Source: Burkholderiaceae bacterium
GTDB lineage: Bacteria > Pseudomonadota > Gammaproteobacteria > Burkholderiales > Burkholderiaceae_B
Length of the DNA stretch: 64,000 nt
NCBI GenBank assembly: GCA_004322135.1
Contig: SCSG01000038.1
Span: 62,001-126,000, forward strand
Direction of reading: 5' to 3'
The notes beneath the pieces were generated by a model that was given only the letters and a program-made list of their open reading frames with translations, ran no database searches and was not told where the DNA came from. Each line of letters opens with the position of its first letter. Within the stretch, counting starts at the first letter, position 1. This document shows, piece by piece, positions 1 to 7,845 of the stretch. A program made the position numbers and the translations under genes.

Positions 1-644
1 CAAGCGATGCTGACATTGAATTTGCCAACGGCGAATTCAATGTCAGGGGTACTGACAAAAAAGTTACTTTCGGTCAAGTTGCCATGGCCGCCTATGTACC
101 GCACAACTACCCGCTTGATCAGTTGGAACCTGGGCTGGATGAAACCGCGTTCTATGACCCGACCAATTTTACCTACCCGGGTGGAACACATATTTGCGAA
201 GTTGAAATTGATCCGGCGACGGGCTCCACTCGCATTGACCGTTTCTCCGCGGTGGACGACTTCGGCAACATCATCAATCCGATGATCGTCGCAGGCCAAG
301 TGCACGGCGGAATTGCTCAGGGCATTGGCCAGGCGCTGCTGGAGCAGTGCGTGTACGACAGAGAAACCGGCCAGCTGCTTACTGGCAGCCTGATGGATTA
401 CGCCATGCCTCGCGCTGATGATTTCCCGCAATTCAAACTCGACACCGTGTGCACACCCTGCACCCACAATCCGATCGGGTCCAAGGGCTGCGGCGAAGCG
501 GGTGCAATCGCCTCGCCGCCTGCGGTGATTAACGCCGTACTCGATGCGTTGCACGCAGTAGGAGTCAAGGATTTCGACATGCCGGCTTCACCCGGCCGTG
601 TCTGGGAAGCCATCCAGTCCGCCGCCCAGCCTGCTTCAGCCTGA
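1..644 (+). CDS. coxL: CO dehydrogenase/xanthine dehydrogenase family molybdopterin subunit, C-terminal part
   Basis: The reading frame is open from the window edge, so the N-terminus is missing and about 213 C-terminal residues are visible. They fit the C-terminal half of the molybdopterin-binding large subunit of the xanthine dehydrogenase superfamily, including the conserved glycine-rich stretches [13 protein letters not shown] and [20 protein letters not shown] near the cofactor. The call as aerobic CO dehydrogenase, which oxidises CO to CO2, comes mainly from context: an FAD subunit, CoxD-, CoxE- and CoxG-like genes follow in order on the same strand. The L-then-M order fits form II (coxSLM) clusters better than form I (coxMSL). 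The active-site loop that separates the forms lies outside the window, so another substrate cannot be excluded. Confidence 0.8.
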   Translation, partial: SDADIEFANGEFNVRGTDKKVTFGQVAMAAYVPHNYPLDQLEPGLDETAFYDPTNFTYPGGTHICEVEIDPATGSTRIDRFSAVDDFGNIINPMIVAGQVHGGIAQGIGQALLEQCVYDRETGQLLTGSLMDYAMPRADDFPQFKLDTVCTPCTHNPIGSKGCGEAGAIASPPAVINAVLDALHAVGVKDFDMPASPGRVWEAIQSAAQPASA

Positions 645-654
645 GGAGAAACAC

Positions 655-1446
655 ATGTATTCATTCACACTGGAGCGCGCCACGACGACCGCCGACGCCG
701 TCAAACTGGCGGCGGCGGGCGCCAAGGTACTGGCTGGCGGCCAAACCCTGCTTGCCTCGATGAAGTTGCGGTTATCCGACCCCGGCCAACTCGTTGATCT
801 TGCCGGCATCAAGGAGCTGGCTGGGGTCAAGCGCGACGGCAACCGCTTCGTGATCGGCGCCATGACTCGCCACGCCGATGTCGCCGCCAATGCGGAGCTA
901 AAGGCCGCGCTGCCCGTACTGGCCGATTTGGCCGCGCACATTGGCGACCGTCAGGTGCGCGCAATGGGCACCTTGGGTGGCTCGGTCGCCAACAACGACC
1001 CGGCTGCGGATTACCCGGCTGCCGTGCTCGGTCTGAACGCCACCATACACACTACACAGCGTCAGATTGAGGCCGACGATTTTTTCCTGGGGATGTTCAC
1101 TACCGCGCTGCAAGACGATGAATTGATTACCGCAATCAGCTTCCCTGTTCCGAAGTGTGCGGCTTACCTTAAATTCAAGCAGCCGGCTTCGCGCTTTGCG
1201 CTTATCGGAGTAATGGTGGCGCAAACCGATGGCGGGGTACGTGTTGCAGTCACAGGCGCGGGCAATGGCGTGTTTCGCCATGCCGATCTGGAGCAGGCAC
1301 TGAGTAAAGATTTCACGCCTGCTGCCGCCGCTGCCGTTACGATCGACACCGCTGACATAAGCGGCGACATTCATGCCACGGCTGCGTATCGCGCTAATCT
1401 GATCAGTGTGCAAACCCAGCGGGCGGTGGCCAGCTTGCTGAGATAA
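655..1446 (+). CDS. coxM: CO dehydrogenase-type FAD-binding medium subunit
   Basis: This 263-residue protein is the FAD-binding electron-transfer subunit that partners the molybdopterin subunit just upstream. The two flavin-binding motifs of the family are visible: AGGQTLLASMKLRLSDP near residues 30-46, and TLGGSVANNDPAADYPA near residues 103-119. The C-terminal CO-dehydrogenase flavoprotein domain follows. The ATG at 655 was chosen because it has a strong GAGGAGAA ribosome binding site 4-5 bases upstream and lies 10 nt after the coxL stop. A longer frame would overlap coxL. At 263 residues it is slightly shorter than the usual 280-290. Electrons would pass from the molybdenum centre through the iron-sulphur subunit, not seen here, to this FAD. 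Confidence 0.88.
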   Translation: MYSFTLERATTTADAVKLAAAGAKVLAGGQTLLASMKLRLSDPGQLVDLAGIKELAGVKRDGNRFVIGAMTRHADVAANAELKAALPVLADLAAHIGDRQVRAMGTLGGSVANNDPAADYPAAVLGLNATIHTTQRQIEADDFFLGMFTTALQDDELITAISFPVPKCAAYLKFKQPASRFALIGVMVAQTDGGVRVAVTGAGNGVFRHADLEQALSKDFTPAAAAAVTIDTADISGDIHATAAYRANLISVQTQRAVASLLR

Positions 1447-1453
1447 CGACGAA

Positions 1454-2344
1454 GTGTTTGCAACCATTGATGCACTCATCCAAGAGCTGGAAAGGGCGGG
1501 CTACTATGCCGACCGCCGGTTGGCAACAGCTGTTTTTCTGGCGTTGCGGCTGCAAAGGCCGCTATTGCTGGAGGGCGAACCAGGGGTGGGCAAGACCGAA
1601 TTAGCCAAGGCGTTAGCCGTGGCGCTGCAGCGCACATTGATTCGGCTTCAGTGCTATGACGGGTTAGAGTTGCGTGAAGCGCTTTACGAATGGAATTATG
1701 CGGCGCAGTTGCTGCATATGCGTGCCGCCGAGCTGCGTCACGAACAGCAGGAAAACATTGAACGGGTCGAACGCGAGGTCTATCAGGATCGCTATCTGAT
1801 TCGCCGTCCGTTGCTGCAGGCGCTTCAGGCGCCCGCGCCGGGCGCGGTGCTGCTGATCGATGAAGTCGATCGCGCCGACGAGCCTTTTGAAGCGTTCCTG
1901 CTGGAGTATTTGGGCGAGTATCAGGTCAGCATTCCCGAGATTGGCACGATCCGTGCCGCGACGTGCCCGGTGACGATACTGACCAGCAACCGTACCCGCG
2001 AATTGCACGACGCGGTCAAGCGCCGTTGTCTGTACCACTGGTTGGATTATCCAGATCGTGATCGCGAACTGGCGATTGTGCGGGCTCAGGTGCCTCAGGC
2101 CAGCGCCGCGCTGGCGGCGCAGGTGGCTGACTTTATTGGCCGCTTGCGCAGTGCGCCGTTCGCCGGCACGGTTCAGCGTGCGCCCGGAATTGCCGAAAGC
2201 GTCGAATGGGCCAGGGCGCTTGTCGCACTTGATACCCTCGTGCTGGACCCCGAAGTTATATCCGATACTGCCGGTATCCTCTTCAAGCAGCGTGAGGATG
2301 TTGCGGCTCTGACGCTCGATCTGGCCGCGGAGCTGTTGAAGTAG
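1454..2344 (+). CDS. coxD: MoxR-family AAA+ ATPase CoxD
   Basis: This 296-residue AAA+ protein starts at a GTG 7 nt after the coxM stop. It has Walker A GEPGVGKTE near residue 41, Walker B VLLIDEVDRADE near residue 131, and a sensor segment ILTSNRTRELHDAVKRRC. These are hallmarks of the MoxR subgroup. CoxD is known from Oligotropha as an ATPase needed to mature the sulphur-copper-molybdenum active site of CO dehydrogenase. Here it sits between the catalytic genes and a VWA-domain gene, the usual MoxR-VWA pairing. The cofactor-maturation role is inferred from that context. Confidence 0.88.
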   Translation: MFATIDALIQELERAGYYADRRLATAVFLALRLQRPLLLEGEPGVGKTELAKALAVALQRTLIRLQCYDGLELREALYEWNYAAQLLHMRAAELRHEQQENIERVEREVYQDRYLIRRPLLQALQAPAPGAVLLIDEVDRADEPFEAFLLEYLGEYQVSIPEIGTIRAATCPVTILTSNRTRELHDAVKRRCLYHWLDYPDRDRELAIVRAQVPQASAALAAQVADFIGRLRSAPFAGTVQRAPGIAESVEWARALVALDTLVLDPEVISDTAGILFKQREDVAALTLDLAAELLK

Positions 2345-2377
2345 CTGCTTGCCGACCCATCATTTCAAGGAGTTTGA

Positions 2378-3562
2378 ATGCGCCTGGGCGATGCGCGCGC
2401 CGGCAAGCTGGCCGATAACATCACGGGCTTTGGCCGTACCTTGCGCCGTGCGGGAGTGCAAGTCGATAGCTCGCGCATTTCGCTGGCGGAAAGCGCCGCA
2501 CTGGCCGTTGGCGTTGACGCCAAGGATGACTTGGGCGCTGCGCTTGAAGCAGTCATGATCAATCGTGAGCAAGACCGATTGGTTTTTCGTGAGCTGTTCG
2601 ACGCCTACTTCCGCGATCCCCAATTGGCCAGAAGGCTGCTGGCGCAACTGCTACCCCGTGCCGAGGGGAGGGCCGAGTCCGGCAAGCGTCGCCCGCGCGT
2701 GCGCGAGGCTCTGTCGCCGCAAAAGACATATGGCCGGCAGGCCAATCCGGAGCAGGCTGATGAGAAGGTCGAATTCGACGTAGCCATGACGGCCAGTGAC
2801 CTGAAGCGCATGAGACACGCCGACTTCAACGCACTGTCCGCCACTGAATACCGACGGGTGGAAAAGCTGGCACGCGACGTACGGCTGCCGATTCCCGAGT
2901 TCGCATCGCGTCGATCGTATCCAGCCGATTCCGGCGCACGCCTGAATTGGCCTGGTGTGATGCGCCAGGCCGGACGCACCGGCGGTGAACTGATGCTTCT
3001 GTCACGAATGCAGCGCCGGCAGCAGCCGCTTCCACTGTTGATACTGGTGGATGTGTCCGGCTCCATGGAGCGCTATGCGCGCATGGTATTGGCCTTTCTT
3101 CATGCCGCAACGCGACATAATCTGCGGCGCGATGTCTTTGCCTTTGGTACGCAGCTTACAGATCTGACGTCCACGTTTCGTATTGCCGACACCGATGAAA
3201 TGCTGGCTGCGGCCAGTGCGGCGATCGAGGATTTCGCGGGAGGCACCCGGCTGGGCGAATCGCTGGCCAGCCTGCGTCAGGATTATGCCCGACGCCTGGT
3301 CGGGCGGCGCACGCTGGTGCTGGTCATCACCGATGGGCTGGACACCGGCGAACCGGCGCTGCTGACCAATGAGTTGACGTGGTTGCGCCGTGCCAGCCGC
3401 AGGCTGCTGTGGCTTAATCCGTTGCTGCGCTTTGACGGTTATAAGCCCAGCGCGCGTGGTGCAGCGGTATTGCACAAACTGGCGCATGGCATGCTGGCAG
3501 TGCACAATCTGGAGAAGCTGGAAAGTCTGGCGGCGAGCCTGGCCACGCTGATGAAGCACTGA
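2378..3562 (+). CDS. coxE: VWA-domain protein CoxE
   Basis: The 394-residue product has an N-terminal helical region and a C-terminal von Willebrand factor A domain of the CoxE family. The metal-ion-dependent adhesion site is visible as DVSGSMERY (DxSxS) near residue 225, with GGTRLGES and ITDGLDTGEP supplying the later conserved Thr and Asp. The ATG at 2378 has AAGGAG upstream (2368-2373). MoxR ATPases and VWA proteins normally act as a pair. CoxE is known to be required for functional assembly of the copper in CO dehydrogenase. It lies 33 nt downstream of coxD, probably in the same transcript. Confidence 0.87.
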   Translation: MRLGDARAGKLADNITGFGRTLRRAGVQVDSSRISLAESAALAVGVDAKDDLGAALEAVMINREQDRLVFRELFDAYFRDPQLARRLLAQLLPRAEGRAESGKRRPRVREALSPQKTYGRQANPEQADEKVEFDVAMTASDLKRMRHADFNALSATEYRRVEKLARDVRLPIPEFASRRSYPADSGARLNWPGVMRQAGRTGGELMLLSRMQRRQQPLPLLILVDVSGSMERYARMVLAFLHAATRHNLRRDVFAFGTQLTDLTSTFRIADTDEMLAAASAAIEDFAGGTRLGESLASLRQDYARRLVGRRTLVLVITDGLDTGEPALLTNELTWLRRASRRLLWLNPLLRFDGYKPSARGAAVLHKLAHGMLAVHNLEKLESLAASLATLMKH

Positions 3563-3600
3563 CTTGACGACGATCGCCATTATGAGAACGGGGAAGCAAA

Positions 3601-4194
3601 ATGGATATGCAGGGAAATCGCCAGCTGGCTGTCACCCAGCAACACGCCTGGGACGCATTGAACGATCCTGAGGTGCTTAAGCTTTGCATTCCGGGTTGTA
3701 CCAATTTCGATGTGACGGCTGAGAACCAGTATACGGTTGGGCTTGGCCTGAAAATTGGCCCGGTGTCCGCCAAATTTTCCGGAAAAATTACCCTGAGCAA
3801 TATTCAGGCGCCGGATAGCTACGACATCGCGTTCAACGGTCAGGGAGGCGTCGCGGGCTTTGGCGAGGGCAGCGCACACGTTACGCTCGCTTCCACCGAA
3901 GCAGGTTGTGACTTGGCTTATGTGGTGCACGCCACCGTCGGCGGCAAGGTGGCGCAATTGGGGCAGCGTCTGATAGACGGCACGGCCAAGTCATTGGCGG
4001 ACGGCTTCTTCAGGCGCTTTGACGAAGAAATGCGGCACCGTTTCCCCGCGGCGGCTGTACCGGCGGCAGATACCGCGGCCAGTGTGGCCGGGCCCGCCGC
4101 CCCCATAAAAAGGCCCATTTCCATATGGGCCTGGGTCGTCGGCGTGGTCGTGGTCGCTGCTGTCATAGTGTGGGCAGTAGCCGGGTCGCGTTAA
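3601..4194 (+). CDS. coxG: CoxG-like SRPBCC protein with C-terminal membrane anchor
   Basis: This is a 197-residue protein of the CoxG/START-like (SRPBCC) family. Residues 1-145 form the ligand-binding fold, starting with MDMQGNRQLAVTQQHAWDAL. A low-complexity Ala/Pro linker follows, then a single membrane segment (ISIWAWVVGVVVVAAVIVW) at the extreme C-terminus. CoxG has been implicated in anchoring CO dehydrogenase to the membrane and in delivering quinone. The C-terminal helix seen here fits such a role. It is the last gene of the cox series. No coxF-like gene lies between coxE and coxG. Confidence 0.85.
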   Translation: MDMQGNRQLAVTQQHAWDALNDPEVLKLCIPGCTNFDVTAENQYTVGLGLKIGPVSAKFSGKITLSNIQAPDSYDIAFNGQGGVAGFGEGSAHVTLASTEAGCDLAYVVHATVGGKVAQLGQRLIDGTAKSLADGFFRRFDEEMRHRFPAAAVPAADTAASVAGPAAPIKRPISIWAWVVGVVVVAAVIVWAVAGSR

Positions 4195-4247
4195 CCCATA
4201 AGATGGCACGGGCCGATACCAGGCAGCATTGGCTCCTGCGGCATGTC

Positions 4248-4272
4248 GGGCGCGTTTGGGCCAAACGCGCCC
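4248..4272 (+). terminator. Strong hairpin downstream of the cox cluster
   Basis: A perfect 10-bp stem, GGGCGCGTTT paired with AAACGCGCCC around a 5-base loop, lies 54 nt after the coxG stop. It has no clear U-tract, so it may be a weak or Rho-assisted terminator or a 3'-end stabiliser for the cox transcript. The rest of 4195-4490 contains no convincing gene. Confidence 0.5.
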
Positions 4273-4491
4273 GTGATCGCCAGCAGGCAGTCTCTATTTT
4301 CCGCTGCGTTTTTGTCGCACTTGTCCGGTAGATTCAAAAGGCGCTGTGCCTGTGCTGCCGGCAATAGGATCGCGATATTTTTCGAGAAACCGAGAGGAAA
4401 GGCTGGCCGAACTGTCTGGAACTGGCGTAGCGGCCAGGTCTTCGGGGCATGCGCAGGAACGCGAGAGTGGCGCGCTGCGCGCCGACCGCCC

Positions 4492-4524
4492 AAAACAAAA
4501 CGCCTGACTGAGAACAGTCAGGCG
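4492..4524 (-). terminator. Intrinsic terminator of the original host tRNA-Ala, displaced by integration
   Basis: On the minus strand, CGCCTGACTG and CAGTCAGGCG form a perfect 10-bp stem with a 4-base loop, followed by a TTTTGTTTT tract. It lies just beyond the tRNA 3'-end fragment at 4531-4580, in the position expected for the terminator of an intact minus-strand tRNA. It is best read as the host tRNA terminator separated from the tRNA 5' half when the element inserted. Confidence 0.75.
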
Positions 4525-4530
4525 CTAATT

Positions 4531-4580
4531 TTGGTGGAGACGAGGAGGATCGAACTCCCGACCTTCGCATTGCGAATGCG
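4531..4580 (-). repeat. Left attachment site: displaced 3' end of tRNA-Ala
   Basis: This 50-bp segment matches 19352-19401 at 45 of 50 positions and corresponds to the anticodon arm, T-arm, acceptor strand and CCA of tRNA-Ala. It cannot be a functional tRNA because the 5' half is absent. The 18 bp at 4559-4576 are identical to 19380-19397 and are the probable crossover core. Four of the five mismatches are two paired changes in the T-stem, so both copies keep a fully paired T-arm. Confidence 0.85.
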
Positions 4581-4784
4581 TTTTGGCACCTAGCGGGAAA
4601 CACGAAGAACCGCATAAACACACGCTTTTCCATACCCAGCGTTCCCGAATTTTACCCCGATTTACTGGGCCGATTGTGCCAATTGTGCCAAGGAGCTGTG
4701 CCGCGAACGTGAGCTCAAAGTAGGTGCCGGTATCCAGGTGCTATACCTAAAGCAGCCGACTTGGTTGCTAACCCTGGAACCTAC

Positions 4785-5105
4785 ATGAACCGCTCTCCAG
4801 CTATCGGCCTTCAGCCACTCCTCACCGCTGCACAGGCGGCCCCGCTTTTGGGGCTGGCTTTGCAGACCATTTACAACCGCGTTAGCAGTGGAGGCGATCT
4901 GCCGCCCGTGATCTATGTAGGCGATAAGCATCACGGCAAGCGGCCACGGCTACGCTTTGATCCAGATGATATTGCGTTGTGGCGGGCCACCAAGCGGCAG
5001 AGCGTTGTGGTGTCGACTGAGGCCGAGCGTGCACGGCGGCCCGGGCGGCCTACGAAAGCGCAGTCCATAGCCCGTCGTCAAGCGGCAGAGCGGGGTGAAA
5101 ACTGA
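4785..5105 (+). CDS. AlpA/MerR-like helix-turn-helix protein
   Basis: This 106-residue basic protein has a predicted winged-helix DNA-binding region near residues 12-60 (LLTAAQAAPLLGLALQTIYN, then the wing and DPDDIALW). This resembles small AlpA-like excisionases and regulators. The C-terminus is rich in Arg and Lys. The ATG at 4785 was chosen over an upstream TTG at 4761. It lies ~200 nt inside the left attachment site, at the end opposite the integrase. It could be an excisionase or a regulator; that is inference from fold and position. The preceding 4581-4784 contains no recognisable gene. Confidence 0.6.
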   Translation: MNRSPAIGLQPLLTAAQAAPLLGLALQTIYNRVSSGGDLPPVIYVGDKHHGKRPRLRFDPDDIALWRATKRQSVVVSTEAERARRPGRPTKAQSIARRQAAERGEN

Positions 5106-5275
5106 GTATGGAGCAGAAATGGCCGTAGCAGGCGCTTTGAAATCGCCTCAAGCGGGTGGTGGCTGCTGTCCAACGTGGTTTGCGTCTGCACCTCACTCGT
5201 GCCAGCGACGGGGCCATTATACGAACCCGGCCGAGGTTCTAGTCTTGTCCGGCTGATGATTCCTACCGCATGCGA

Positions 5276-6187
5276 TCAGACAGATAGGCCGGCGCTTGGA
5301 TCTGACGCGTACAATTCGGCTTCGCCATGCAGCCAATCACGGAAGGCCGATAGCGCCGAATCACCCTCGCGAATCGGCCTGTAGGCCAGATACCATCCCT
5401 CATACCGCCGGCCGGTGATCGGAAATGGAGCGACCAGCCGGCCTGCCGCCAGCGCGTCACTGACATAGGGAAGTTGCGCCACGGCGACTCCCACTCCGTC
5501 TAGGGCTGCTTGAATTGCCATCGCGGAACTCTCGAACAATACTTCATTGGCCGGCCGGATCGCGGCAGGCAGGCCTGCCGCTTCGAACCACCACGCCCAT
5601 TGTTTGCGCAAGTGCGCAACGACGATCAAGGTTGCGGTGTGGAGATCGTGGGGCTGGTGCAGGCTTGCCGCGATTGTGGGTGTACAGACCAGCACCAGTG
5701 TCGACGGGAATAGCTCCTCGGCGGTGTAGCCGAGCCACTCGCCCTTGCCACGGCGCACACTGCAAGTCCAATCGTCGCGCGGTGGAAGCATTGCACCGCC
5801 GGTAGCGATTCGCACCTCGATGTCCGGGTGAATGCGATTGAAGCTTGCCAGACGAGGAATCAGCCAGTGCAAGGCGAAAGTCGGTGCGACCCCTACGGTA
5901 AGCACCGGGCCGGTCCGCATCGACCCCACTTGCTCGGTGAGCCGCGCGATGGCATCGAAGGCATCGGTCAGGCCGGGCTGGAATGCCCGGCCCTGATCGG
6001 TGAGCTCAAGTCTATTGGCGTGACGGCGGAAGAGCGCGAACCCGAGATGTTCTTCCAGGAGCCCCACCATGTGGCTCACCGCCGCTTGAGTGACATTAAG
6101 CTCCCGGGCCGCCGCTTTGAAACTGCCCTGCCGTCCAGCCGCCTCAAAGGCTCGTAATCCGTTCAAGGAGGGCAGCTGCCGGGTCAT
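5276..6187 (-). CDS. LysR-family transcriptional regulator (GcvA-like)
   Basis: This 303-residue regulator has an N-terminal winged HTH (residues ~7-66, including SFKAAARELNVTQAAVSHMV) and a C-terminal periplasmic-binding-like effector domain. The GcvA-type signature FRR(H) follows the HTH. It is transcribed divergently from a cupin-MFP-RND operon, with 84-102 bp between the starts. The usual LysR arrangement would make it the regulator of that efflux operon. The effector is unknown. The gene is cargo inside the tRNA-Ala element. Confidence 0.88.
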   Translation of the reverse strand: MTRQLPSLNGLRAFEAAGRQGSFKAAARELNVTQAAVSHMVGLLEEHLGFALFRRHANRLELTDQGRAFQPGLTDAFDAIARLTEQVGSMRTGPVLTVGVAPTFALHWLIPRLASFNRIHPDIEVRIATGGAMLPPRDDWTCSVRRGKGEWLGYTAEELFPSTLVLVCTPTIAASLHQPHDLHTATLIVVAHLRKQWAWWFEAAGLPAAIRPANEVLFESSAMAIQAALDGVGVAVAQLPYVSDALAAGRLVAPFPITGRRYEGWYLAYRPIREGDSALSAFRDWLHGEAELYASDPSAGLSV

Positions 6188-6200
6188 TTGAACCCCAAAT

Positions 6201-6230
6201 TAAAGTTGGTCTAACCACGAGAAATGCTCG
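6201..6230. promoter_or_regulatory. Divergent control region between lysR and the efflux operon
   Basis: Two short inverted repeats lie between the divergent starts: TGGT-cta-ACCA at 6207-6217 and CGAG-aaatg-CTCG at 6218-6230. Their position is right for LysR operator half-sites controlling both directions, but a canonical T-N11-A box is not unambiguous. This is a candidate operator only. Confidence 0.35.
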
Positions 6231-6271
6231 TTTGTCGCGCAATTCTACGGGGAATATCTTAATACTTTTCA

Positions 6272-6655
6272 ATGAGGCAGAGAATTTCTATGTATGAGCT
6301 TGCCAGGTGGGAAAAGCGTGGCGTGATACCTCATGCTCCGCTGCTGAGAGTCGTATTACCTGGCACGGCAAACCTCGAGGTCGCAGTCTACGAGGTGGAA
6401 TACGTTCCGGGCGGAATCAATCCGCGACACCGCCATCCAGCAGCCATCACGTTTCATGTCGTGTCGGGGACCGGTGTTTGGCAAGAAGAAGGAGAGTCGC
6501 CGGTAACGCTGCATGCTGGAGACAGCTTGTTTGTTCCTGCCGGCACAATTCATTCCCACTGGAATCCGAGCGCTACGGATCATTTGCGTTTCGTGGAGTT
6601 CATCGTGGCCGAGAAGGATAAGGGGCGTGCCATTCCGGAGCCGATGAAGGCATGA
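6272..6655 (+). CDS. Small single-domain cupin protein
   Basis: This 127-residue protein has one cupin barrel. The first cupin motif supplies metal-binding histidines in NPRHRHP (~residues 50-56), and the second motif is around SLFVPAGTIHSHW. It is the first gene of a tight operon, and its stop overlaps the membrane fusion protein start by 4 nt (ATGA). Cupins of this size can be isomerases, dioxygenases or ligand sensors, and the substrate cannot be read from sequence. Being coupled to an efflux pump, it may modify or bind the exported compound. An in-frame ATG at 6290 is an alternative start. Confidence 0.8.
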   Translation: MRQRISMYELARWEKRGVIPHAPLLRVVLPGTANLEVAVYEVEYVPGGINPRHRHPAAITFHVVSGTGVWQEEGESPVTLHAGDSLFVPAGTIHSHWNPSATDHLRFVEFIVAEKDKGRAIPEPMKA

Positions 6656-7845
6656 AGCCTCGGGAAAAGTTGAGCGAAGGTGCCGAACGTAGCGTGGGCG
6701 GACGCTATCACGTCATTTTTCTGATCGGCGTAGGTGTTGCGCTCATTGTGGTTGGTATCGTGGCTTACTGGCTTTGGCCGGCTCGCCCCAAGGCCCGGCC
6801 AACCGAGCACCCGACTGTGCCGGTCAGCATCGCTACCGCAACTCGACAAAGCGTGCCTATCTATTTGACCGGCTTGGGGAGTGTGCAGGCTTCATTGACA
6901 GTAGATATTCGCCCCCAGGTCGATGGCACATTGCAACGGGTGCTGTTCACCGAAGGGCAGGAGGTCAAGAAGGGCGACGTGCTGGCCGAGATAGACCCAC
7001 GCTTGTTCAAGGCTGCGCTGGACCAGGCCCGGGCGAAGAAAGCTCAGGATACGGCCTTGCTGGTCTCTGCTGCCAAGGATCTTTCCCGGTACGAAACCTT
7101 GGCACTCAGCAAGTCCATTGCGCGGCAAACGCTCGATCAGCAACAGGCCAAGGTCAACCAGTTGAAAGCCTCCATTGAGGCTGATGGCTCGGCGATCGAC
7201 ACCGCGCGGATACAACTTGGCTATACCACGATTACGGCGCCAAGCGACGGGCGAATCGGCATTCGCTCGATTGATCCCGGAAACGTGGTGCATGTATCCG
7301 ACGCACGACCGATCGCCACACTGATGCGACTGCGTCCATCTGCCGTGTTGTTTACCTTGCCGGCGCGGTTTCTCGATGGGGTACGCAACGCTTTGGCCCA
7401 TGGCCCTGTTGTCGTGACCGCATTCGACCAGAGCGACCACCGGGCGTTGAGCGTGGGGAAGCTGCTGCTTGTCGACGATGCGATTGATCCCGCCACTGAC
7501 ACCATGCGTCTGAAGGCCGTCTTCGCCAATCGTGACGAAAGGCTGTGGCCGGGGGAATTCGTGAATGCGCGCGTGTTGCTCACGACGCTTGACAAGGTCC
7601 TGGTAGTTCCGTCGGCCGCGGTCCAACGCGGTCCCCAGGGCTTGTTCGCGTGGATCGTCACGTCGCAGGGCGTGGCGGAATCCCGATCGATCAAGGTAGG
7701 GCCGACGGTTGGCGATATGACCGTCATCACCTCCGGTATCAGCGACGGTGATCGCGTCGTGACGGATGGACAGTACAAGCTGAAGCCCAATGCAAGGATC
7801 AGGGTCACATCGTCCTCGCCGCCAATGCCGGGGAGTGTCGAGTGA
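6652..7845 (+). CDS. RND efflux membrane fusion protein (MdtA/AcrA type)
   Basis: The 397-residue protein has an N-terminal membrane segment (residues ~20-45) and the periplasmic adaptor domains of the HlyD/RND family. These are the lipoyl half-motif around VDIRPQVDGTL, an alpha-helical hairpin near residues 115-180 and the second lipoyl part TTITAPSDGRIGIRSIDPG. The family links an inner-membrane RND pump to an outer-membrane channel. It overlaps the cupin gene by 4 nt upstream and the RND gene by 4 nt downstream, so all three are translationally coupled. The closest named type by eye is MdtA. Confidence 0.9.
   Translation: MKPREKLSEGAERSVGGRYHVIFLIGVGVALIVVGIVAYWLWPARPKARPTEHPTVPVSIATATRQSVPIYLTGLGSVQASLTVDIRPQVDGTLQRVLFTEGQEVKKGDVLAEIDPRLFKAALDQARAKKAQDTALLVSAAKDLSRYETLALSKSIARQTLDQQQAKVNQLKASIEADGSAIDTARIQLGYTTITAPSDGRIGIRSIDPGNVVHVSDARPIATLMRLRPSAVLFTLPARFLDGVRNALAHGPVVVTAFDQSDHRALSVGKLLLVDDAIDPATDTMRLKAVFANRDERLWPGEFVNARVLLTTLDKVLVVPSAAVQRGPQGLFAWIVTSQGVAESRSIKVGPTVGDMTVITSGISDGDRVVTDGQYKLKPNARIRVTSSSPPMPGSVE

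Noticed and set aside
4531-4580. Second functional tRNA-Ala
   Set aside because: Only the 3' half is present; the D-arm and 5' acceptor strand are absent.
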